A DNA stretch of 64,000 nt. Origin: Notamacropus eugenii (Eukaryota > Chordata > Mammalia > Diprotodontia > Macropodidae). Below are positions 22,668 to 64,000 of this stretch, in pieces. Positions within the stretch are counted from its first letter, which is position 1, and each line of letters begins with the position of its first letter. A program made the position numbers and the translations under genes. The notes below the pieces were generated by a model, which made no database searches, was not told the origin of the DNA, and saw nothing but the letters and a program-made list of their open reading frames with translations. Location: the NCBI RefSeq assembly GCF_028372415.1, contig NC_092878.1, positions 27,510,903 through 27,574,902 on the forward strand, written 5' to 3'.

Positions 22668-23185
22668 CCTTAAAATCAGCAATACCATTACTAGGTCTGT
22701 ATCCAAAGAGATCATAAGAAAGGGGGGAAAGACCCACATGTGCAGAAATATAGCAGCTCTTTTTGTGGTGGCAAAGAACTAAAAACTGAGGGGATGCCCA
22801 TTGTTTAGGGAATGGCTGAACAAGTTGTGGTATATGAATGTAATGGAATATGATTTTGCTATAAGAAATGATGAGCAGGATGCTCTCAGAAAAACCTGGA
22901 AAGACTTGCAGGAACTGATGCTGCTGAGTGAATTGGGCAGAACCAGGAGAATATTGTACTCAGTAACAGCAGTATTGTGAGGGGATCCACCATGACTGAT
23001 TTAGCTCCTTGGCAATACAACGATCCAAGCCAATTCAAAGACTGGTGATGGAAAATGCTAACCAACTCCAGAGAAAGAACCGTAGAGTCTGAATGCAGAT
23101 CAAAGAGAAAAATTTGGAACTCAAAATTTTAGAAAAAAATGAATGTTGAAAACTATCTTTATATGTAACTGGAAAAAAAATAAAA
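22668..23185 (+). mobile_element. 5'-truncated L1, end of ORF2 plus 3' UTR
   Basis: Matches the better copy at 49200-49540 through GGGAATGGCTGAACAAGTTGTGG and GGCAGAACCAGGAGAATATTGTAC. It then has the L1 terminal stretch TTTGGAACTCAAAATTTTAG and an A-rich end. A GGA-rich simple repeat follows to 23222. No reading frame survives. Confidence 0.8.
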
Positions 23186-23824
23186 TATAAGAAGGAGGAG
23201 AAGGAAGAGGAGGAGGAGAAAACCATCACTTACCTTTCCAGAACCCTCAGGAAGACTTCCGTTGTTATGCTCCAAAATCCTGTACCACCTTCCCTATCCT
23301 AGGTACTATTTCCCTCTTTGCCTAGGATCCAACTCCTCCTAGCCGCAGCACTGACCTTATCCAGGGTAAACTATGGATGTGAATAATTACAATGTGACAA
23401 TGGCTTTCATATATACGTTTGGGAGGTACAAGCGAAGTTACATGGCAATTCAGAAAAAGAAGGGTTTACCTTCAGCTGGGGAAATCATGGGAGGCTTCAT
23501 GGAGAAGATGACATCTGAGCCAAAACCCTACCAGATTTTTCTTTGTGTATGCATGCTCCCCCCACATATGGATTCTTCCTTTGCATCTTCAAGAATATTC
23601 AGTACAGATGTGAGACAAAGGTCTTCCAGTTGATGTGACAGTCATCTAAGCTACTTGGTTGCCAGTGTTTAGTAAATTTATTGTGCCTTACTGCTATATT
23701 ATAATTCAAGGTTAACTGTAACTCAAGGCAAGTTTTCCAATATACTTCCAGATACTTGGCACCAGCCTGCAGAGTCAGTTACTTTCTCAGAAGACTATGA
23801 CAATGACTACAAGAGAAATATTTT

Positions 23825-24305
23825 GTTGCTGGTCAGTGGTGTCTGACTCTTCATGACCTCATGGACTGTAGCACATAGATTCTTCTATGTCCTGAAGTCT
23901 TCCAGACTCATGGTCATTGTTTCCATGACACCATCTCATCCTCTGCCGTCCTTTTTCCTTTTGCCTTCAGTTTTTCCCAACATCAGAAGCTTTTCCACTG
24001 AATCTTGTCTTCTCATTTTGTGGCCAAAGTATTTAAGCTTCAACTTCAGTATTTTTCTTTCCAAAGAATAGTTCGAACTCTTTTCTTTAAGTGTTGATTG
24101 TTTTGATCTCTTTGCTGTCCAAGGGACTCTCAAAAGTCTTTTGCAGTACCACAACTCAGAAAGTGTTGATTCACCTTTGCCAGTCAGGTGATGTCTCTGC
24201 TTTTTAGTAAGCTGAGATTTGCCATGGTTTTCCTTCTAAGGAGCCAAGCATCTTTTAATTTCATCACTGCAGTTGCCATCTGTAGTGATCTTTGATCCTA
24301 AAAAT
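23825..24305 (-). mobile_element. RTE/BovB-type LINE fragment
   Basis: On the minus strand, 24154-23936 stays open and encodes LLRVPWTAKRSKQS, LKLKLKYFGHKMRR and SVEKLLMLGK. This is the C-terminal part of BovB/RTE ORF2 (compare the pattern LRVPWTARRSNQS..LKLQYFGHLMRR). On the + strand the reversed 3' end shows TGTCTGACTCTTCATGACC. The rest of the reverse transcriptase is missing. BovB is known for patchy, horizontally acquired distribution among vertebrates. Confidence 0.8.
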
Positions 24306-24329
24306 ACAACATGAATTTAATGCACATAG

Positions 24330-24480
24330 ATGTAGTGACACAGTGGAAAGAGAACTGGATCTACAGTCAAAAGACCTGGATTCAAACCCTAGCTCTATTT
24401 ATTATATGACTGAGTAAGACCTCTGAATTTCATCTGTAAAATGACTCAGTTAGACTAGATGCCTGCAGGTGACATGTCTT
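24330..24480 (+). mobile_element. MIR-type SINE
   Basis: GACACAGTGGAAAGAGAACTGG, AAGACCTGGATTCAAACCC and CATCTGTAAAATGACTCAGTTAGACTAG in order; the middle is shortened. Confidence 0.7.
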
Positions 24481-24639
24481 TTTGGGCTTGGACTGGGCAG
24501 AATTAGTAGCAACAGCAGAGTATCTATGGGCTAGGGTGACTTTTTCTTGGTGCTCCATACCCAGGCTGACCCTAATACAAAGAGGACTTCCTGGGTCAGT
24601 GGGCAATCCTCTACTTTGGCTTCACTTACTGTCTAGACA

Positions 24640-24912
24640 TCTGCCCTGGGGAACTTGAGAAGCTGGCTAAAGTGACAAGGCAGCTATGAGCCAAGCAGGA
24701 CTGTCCTGCTATTCAATCTTTTTATTATCATGAATCCCAGTTGGGATGTCTTGGCTATCATGTACCTGATTTCTATCCATGGCTGCTGGATCTGACTGGC
24801 ACACCTTAGCAGATAGACCAGGCTAGATGGGTTGACTATGTCTACCTCAGTGTCCCACTTGGGATGAGGACCAGGTAGCCAGGATTACAGATGTCCACCA
24901 CTATACCTGGCC
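24640..24912 (-). pseudogene. Possible 7SL (SRP) RNA pseudogene
   Basis: The reverse complement begins GGCCAGGTATAGTGGTGG, then CTGTAATCC and GGCTACCTGG, like the first 45 bases of 7SL (and Alu), with most differences being transitions at former CpGs. Further on, GTGTGCCAGTCAGATCCAGC and a segment near ATAGCTGCCTTGTCACTTTAGCC weakly fit later parts of 7SL RNA in the right order. 7SL-derived SINEs are not known in marsupials, so a single retrocopy is the simpler reading. The similarity is partial and judged by eye. Confidence 0.4.
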
Positions 24913-24915
24913 TTT

Positions 24916-25140
24916 TTTAAATATAATTTTTTAACTAATAAAATTTTATATTTTCTCTTTTCTCCCCTCACTCTCCATTGAGGAAAAAAAAAAGAAATAC
25001 AAAATCCTTGTAACTAATACATATAGTCAAGCAAAACAGAATTCCAGGTTGGTCACATCCAAAAATATAGGTCTTATTCTGCAACTTGGGTTCAACACCT
25101 TTCTGTGGAACAGATTTTTCCATAAACCCTGAGTCTACGG
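24916..25140 (-). mobile_element. L1 3' UTR fragment
   Basis: T-rich tail (24913-24960), then AATCCTTGTAACTAATACATATAGTCAAGC and a passage common to reversed marsupial L1 3' UTRs. It abuts the 7SL-like sequence at its A-tail side. Confidence 0.6.
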
Positions 25141-25429
25141 TTTGTCCCTGGGAGAACAATGGGGCAAAAACATACCCCTCGATTAGAATACAATAAATAT
25201 TATTGGCAGAGATATTTGTGTGTATGAAAAGCAATGTCCCTTCTCTTAAGTAGCTACACTGTTGTCTGGTCAACCAAATATATTTATTGTATAAAAACAG
25301 TGCCTTACACAACACTGCTCACCATAATTTTGGGAATGGAATGTTCCATAAGTGTATCTGCTACATAATGACATGACAAACTGTCACAGCACAAACAACA
25401 AAAAGACTGAATTCATACCTGAACAGGAA

Positions 25430-25990
25430 TCCCTTCTACAATATATAGGGCAAATGTTCAGTCAGTCTGATTGAAGATCTCTAGTGAGAGGGAATCTACT
25501 ACCTTGTGATGCTGCCCATTCTACTTTTAGATGACTGAATTGTTAGGAAGTTTTCCTTTACCCATCAAACCTCAATCTTGCCTGTTTGTAGTTTCTACTC
25601 ATTGCTCCAAGAATTGTATGAGGCCAAGAAAAATGAGTTTGATCCCTTGCAAACAGCTGTCAGGTCTCACACCCCTTTTAAACCCACACTCCTTTTAAAC
25701 CTCTTTTCCTAGCTAAGCCTTCAACTTCTCCTTACATGGCATCATCTTGAGGACCTCCTGGTTGTCCAACTTATGACTTTCTTCCATTTATCGATGTACT
25801 GTGATGATCTGTAAGGACTATTTCAACTCTAAATCTGTGATCTTATCATCCTTCCCCCAAGGACCAACTCCCAACTAAATACAATACTCTAGATCTGATC
25901 CGTCCAGGACAGAATACAGCAAAACCCTAGCCCTAGAATACAGTAATTGATGTGCAACCATTAGTACCTATTATTCTTTTAAGTCCATTT
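25430..25990 (-). mobile_element. CR1/L3-type LINE fragment
   Basis: CATCAAACCTCAATCTTGCC.., AGCCTTCAACTTCTCC, and GATCTGATCCGTCCAGGACAGAATACAGC match, in reverse, the region seen more fully at 39400-39780. Confidence 0.5.
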
Positions 25991-26089
25991 TCAAATCCAT
26001 TTATTTGTAGTTGGTCTAACTCAAATTTGTCCTTTTTGCCAATATCATCAAAAGATTTTGCTTTTGTAAATATATGTAAATAATAACAG

Positions 26090-26300
26090 TTAGCATTTTT
26101 GGAGCACTTTTAAGTGTTTTGCAAATATCTCACTTTATTCTTAGCAACAACCCTGTAATGCGAAGGCTACTATTAACCCCATTTTACATATGGGAAATGA
26201 AGTGGTTTATGTAGCACCACAAAGTCAGTAAATGCCAGAGGAAGGACATAGCAAGTCTTTCTGAACTGAAGGTCAGCATTCTACCTATTATGCCAATATT
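26090..26300 (-). mobile_element. MIR-type SINE
   Basis: CAACAACCCTGTAATGCGAAGGC and CCCATTTTACATATGGGAAATGAAG in reversed MIR order. Confidence 0.7.
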
Positions 26301-26305
26301 TGCTG

Positions 26306-26522
26306 TTGCTCAGTCCTTCAGACATGTCCAACTCTTTGAGACTATATAATGGGGTTTTCTTGGCAAAGATACTGGGGTGATTTGCCATTTCTTTCTGTAG
26401 TAGATTAGGTCAAACAGAGGTTAAGTGACTTGCCCAGGATCACACAGCTGAGTATCTGAGGCCACATTTGAACTCATCTTCCTGACTCCAGGCCCATCAC
26501 TGAGCCACCTAATTGCCTCTAT
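26306..26522 (-). mobile_element. Marsupial SINE with RTE-like tail
   Basis: Tail TTGCTCAGTCCTTCAGACATGTCC, GGGTTTTCTTGGCAAAGATACTGG, core AAGTGACTTGCCCAGGATCACACAGC and a decayed reversed head. Confidence 0.8.
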
Positions 26523-26789
26523 GCCAACTACTTGCCTATATTTAAGTTATTTTCCTTATTTATGTATCTGGTAACTGGCAATAAAACAAACAAAAAAAAA
26601 CCAAAAAAGAAAATAAGATGAAATGACCTCTTCTTGATGAAACCATTCTGCTTTCTTTTTCAGATGTTCATTGAACTAAATAAAAGAATAGAAATATTGT
26701 GGTGTACTGCCATTTTTCTAGCGTATATGCAAAATACTTCTGAGAAATTTTAGAGTTAGTAGGTGGATGGTATCAGAATTGTATGAGAT

Positions 26790-27210
26790 GTGAGGATATT
26801 TATTTATTAGGTTATACATATGTAGTTATGCAAAGTATATTTCCATGTTAGTCATGCAAAAGAAAATACACCAAAAAAAACCCCCAAGAAAAATAAAGTA
26901 AAAAAAGTATGCTTTGATCTGTATTCAGACTCTTATCATTTCTTTGTCTGGGGACAGGTAGCATTTTTCATCATGTCCTTCAGAGTTGTCTTGGATCATC
27001 ATATTACTAAGAGTAGCTAAGCCATTCGCAGTTGATCATCATACAATATTGCAGTAATATTCTTCTGGTTCTGCTGACTTCACTTTGTATCAGTTCATGT
27101 AAGTCTTAGCAGGTTTTTCTGAGAGTATCCTGCTCATCACTTCTTAAAGCTCAATAGTATTCCATCATATACCTCAACTTGTTCAGCTGGTCCCCATCAA
27201 GGGCATCTGG
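26790..27210 (-). mobile_element. L1 3' end
   Basis: Shares AAGTATGCTTTGATCTGTATTCAGA with 8094-8118, then GGTTCTGCTGACTTCACTTTG and CAATAGTATTCCATCATATACC in reversed L1 order. A MIR (+) piece follows at about 27225-27400. Confidence 0.7.
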
Positions 27211-27629
27211 AGGGAAGGATATTTAGGGTGATACAGTGTATATAGCATATTGAACTTCTAAGCAAAAGGCATAGGTTAGAATCCTACCTCAGATACTTAT
27301 TTGCATTAGAAAATTTGACCAAACCCTTTTTAGCCTTAGTTTCCCCTTCTGCAAAATAGCACTTTACAGGATTGGTTAGAGGATAAAATGAAACAATTTA
27401 TGGTATAATAGCTGAAACTGACACGGTGCTTTAAGGTTTACAAAGCTCTTTACATACATATCTCACTGGAAAAGCACTTTGCGAATCTTAAAGGGCTACG
27501 GAAACATGAGCTATCATTATCAGTTTGGAGTACAGGGGAATGAATGGGTTAGCATGGAAAAGACTCTAGTGCTGCTTCCTCTGTCTTCCCTCTTTCAGAA
27601 CCGAAATAGTGGAAAGTACTCAGAAAGAT

Positions 27630-27860
27630 TCTTATTTCAAAATATTTATTGTAGCACTATATTTAATAGGAAAAAAACTGGAAACAACCAATCAACTATT
27701 GGAGGATGGCAAAACAAATTGTCATATATGCATATAATGGGATGTTATCATGCCAAAAGAAATAATTAATGGAAAATGATGTTTAGAATGGTGTAGGAAG
27801 TGATAAGAATGAAGAAAGCAAAATCAAAACATTTTATAAAAATAGCAGTTGCAGCAAAAA
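27630..27860 (+). mobile_element. Degraded L1 ORF2 3' fragment
   Basis: AATATTTATTGTAGCACTATATTTAATAGG, CAATCAACTATTGGAGGATGGC, AATTGTCATATATGCATATAATGGGATG: a worn form of the sequence at 49265-49380. Confidence 0.6.
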
Positions 27861-28591
27861 AAACTTTAAAAAACACGCAAAGCACTGTGAGGGAACTTTT
27901 TTGAAATAATGCAATTCCCAGTTTCGTGCAGACCCACTGTATTTGTGTATGTTAATTTTTCATTGTCATTAAATTTGGAACAAATTGGCAATCCGTGAGA
28001 ACACCAGACCAAAGAAGCTGAGTTGAGCCCGGTTCTGAAGATGGTGATGATGATCAGCTACGATACATTTAATTGTGCATATGCCCAGCACCTGTATTTT
28101 TGAGGGCAGCCAGCCTTATTCAGCACTCCCCAGCGCAGGCATCGTGGAGAGCACGGGGTGGGAGGCAAGAAAAGCAAACCTGCTCCCCCAGAGTGCGCGT
28201 CCTACCGGGGAGGCAGCCCGCACACCACCGCGCACACGCAGGAGACACGCGGGGCAATGCCAAGTCAGCCCGGGGAGGGCACGGGGGGCACCTCGGCTGG
28301 CCCACCCGCTCCCCGCCTCACCCCATCCCCGTGCCAACACGTGCACTCAGAGTCAGCTCTGGCAGTCTTCCTGGCTCTTTTCGGGGGTGTGAACTCAAAG
28401 GGTCTCCCACGAATAAAAGGCGCCTGCAGCGCGCCCCGCTTGCCATTGCCCTGAAAGTGCCCCGTGCAGCAGCACGCGGGAGCCCGCGGAGCAGGCTCCC
28501 CACGCCGCCGGCCCCGCCCCTCGCTCTCCGCGCCTCCTCTCTCCCTCCCGACAGCCCCCCCCCGCCTGTCCCGCCGCGTTCCGTCGGGTAA

Positions 28592-62205
<33,614 letters not shown>

Positions 62206-62399
62206 GTAAGAGAAATAGGGTTTGTGAGAATTGTCCTTCTCTTGTCACGTAGTAAGTGCCTTTTGTCATTTGTTTCATTCTTTGTTTAGTGCTGGGAGTT
62301 AAAATTCAAGACAGAATAGTGGATAGTATTCACACAGGCACACGTGCATGTGAGTGTGGCGGCAGACAGCTTCCACTTCCTTGTCTACCTTTCCATAGA

Positions 62400-62485
62400 G
62401 GTTTGTGAGAAATTGCTTATTCACAGCTAGGGAAACTGAGGCATAGAGAAAAACTTGACCCATGATGGCACAGCACGCCATTAGT
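62400..62485 (-). mobile_element. MIR fragment
   Basis: AGGGAAACTGAGGCATAGAG and CATGATGGCACAGCACGCC: reversed MIR core. Confidence 0.55.
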
Positions 62486-62589
62486 GAAGATTAACAGTAA
62501 CCCTTCCATTGCTTAGCTCAAACTCTCAATGTTTTCTTGTCTGATTTCCCCATCTGCCTTAAAAGAACTCATGTAGAGTAGGGTAAAGA

Positions 62590-64000
62590 AAATACAGTAG
62601 ACTTTAAGGAAGATGGTGGACTAATCTATCTGAAGAGAATCTGGCTCTTCATGCATGATCCCCCTATTAAAATAGCAACAGAAGTGCTGAAAAGAAACAG
62701 TTGCTAGAAGTTTTTATAAGAAAATTGAAACTGACCAGAATTATAGTTAGCAAACCAAAAGAAAGCTTTGGTATATTTTAAATTATTGTTTAAGAGAGTA
62801 GAAAAGATGTCAGAAGAAGGAATGCTGAGTATTAGTATCAGAAGAGCTTCAGCAGAAAGGAATTCCTAAGAGAGATGCTCAGATGGATAATGCAGTGAAA
62901 GAATTAAGAGAAGAATCCAACTTGTCCAAACTAAATGATAAAAAGAATTTTTAAAAAGTGGATTTAGTTAAGAATCTTGGCAAGAGAAAATTTGGCATTT
63001 CCATTGGGTGGAACCAAAAAGTGTGGAAAATTATGACGTGCAAGAGGAAAACAAGCTCAGACAATAGCTTTTCTAGCAAAAGATTTAGAAGCAGTGCAGA
63101 AAAAAGTTAAATGTTGGAGAGACATATCCATGAAAGGAAACCTCAGAATTCTTGATTCCATAATACTTTTTTTTAAAGAAAATATTGTTACTATTATATT
63201 ATTGTTAGGAAAAATTTTCCCAGAACCATTAAAAACAAATTATACTTTCCAAAACTCATAAAGAAAAATTAAAATTGAACTTGTCCAAAGTGTATTATCC
63301 TGAAACTTGAATGTAGGGACAAGGCAAAAAATTCTTCAAACTGCCAGGAATAAAAAGGTACTGCACATCAGTGAGGATCCATCAGGATCTCACCAGAATT
63401 GTCTCTTCAAAAAGCAGAAAATGTTGAAGCATTCTTAAATCAGGAAATGTGGGATTTAATCCTGAGATCACCTTCCCATAAAATTTAATAACCATCCTCT
63501 TTGAATGTTAAAGATGTACAGATAACCCGCAAGGACTCCAAAGAATTCATGAACAAAAATTCATACTCTAGAAGTATATCTCTTATTTAGGGATATAAGT
63601 ACTTGGAACTTTTGATCTTTAGTATTGATTAATCATATTTAAAAGTCTTAATGCAAAAACCTTCATGGTAAAAAATTTGTAAAAAAATATTATTTTGTTT
63701 TCTAAATTACAGTTGGACTTTGAAAGGAGAAAAATTTTATAGAAAGGCTAAAGGGAATGAAATTTTTGAGAATACATATGTTTCAGATAAAGAGAAAGGG
63801 CAGAAAAAGGAAGTTGTATGTTGGTAGTCCCAGATAGTCAAGTTTAGTTTTGAACACAGCATCAGACAAAGGAATGTGTTTCTTTTGGCTGTAGAAACAG
63901 AAAAATATGAAAGTTTATAATAGAAAATGAGTGAAGTCTAACCATCATAAAGTCAATGGGTAAACAGCAATATCAAAGGTGTACCCTTACAGGCAATTTA
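62590..64000 (+). other. AT-rich intron 9 sequence, possibly a worn L1/HAL1 5' part
   Basis: AAGGAAGATGGTGGACTAATC (62608-62628) resembles the GCCAAGATGGTGGA start of L1/HAL1. A purine-rich, lysine/glutamate-biased stretch follows, as in an ORF1 coiled coil, but no frame survives. No RTF1 exon is seen here. Confidence 0.3.

Overview
The window looks like marsupial (metatherian) nuclear DNA. This rests on the repeats seen, not on a database search. There are many L2 and MIR-type relics, L1 copies of a marsupial-like sequence type, SINEs with a tRNA-like head near GGCAGCTAGGTGG..GTGGATAGAGC, an RTE/BovB relic, CR1/L3 relics, and a full-length half-L1 (HAL1) element. The species cannot be named from this.

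One protein-coding gene is recognised: RTF1, on the + strand. It encodes the Plus3-domain subunit of the PAF1/RNA polymerase II elongation complex. Its CpG-island promoter and first exon are at about 28.1-29.5 kb. Nine coding exons follow, at 28682-28876, 41794-41904, 53351-53498, 54129-54333, 56558-56672, 59022-59133, 59652-59787, 60740-60917 and 62123-62205. All introns are GT-AG and all phases join without a break. Together they encode about the first 428 residues. The window ends inside the Plus3 domain, so the rest of the gene lies beyond base 64000.

Regions: (1) 1-28 kb is upstream DNA without a recognisable gene, made of layered transposons. The standout is 3976-6733 (- strand), a complete 2.76-kb HAL1-like retrotransposon with an intact 365-codon ORF1, no ORF2, a canonical L1-type 5' end and an 18-bp target-site duplication; it sits inside an older L1. 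The region also holds a hAT foldback element, L2, L1 and RTE/BovB relics, a possible 7SL RNA pseudogene and two candidate LTRs. (2) 28.1-29.5 kb is the RTF1 CpG island. A consensus NRF1 palindrome overlaps the upstream in-frame ATG; 39 codons further on is an ATG in an ideal Kozak context. (3) 29-64 kb is RTF1 exons and introns. Intron 1 holds an inverted duplication with arms of about 0.3 kb. Intron 2 holds a three-level L2/SINE/L1 nest. Intron 5 holds a decayed hAT (Charlie8-like) transposon with a pogo/Tigger-like element inside it.

I found no CRISPR array, operon, prokaryotic system, tRNA gene or rRNA gene. The most unusual items are the intact HAL1, the intronic inverted duplication and the start-codon/NRF1 overlap in RTF1. 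Repeat family names are recognised from memory of consensus sequences. Repeat boundaries are accurate to tens of bases unless a target-site duplication is stated.
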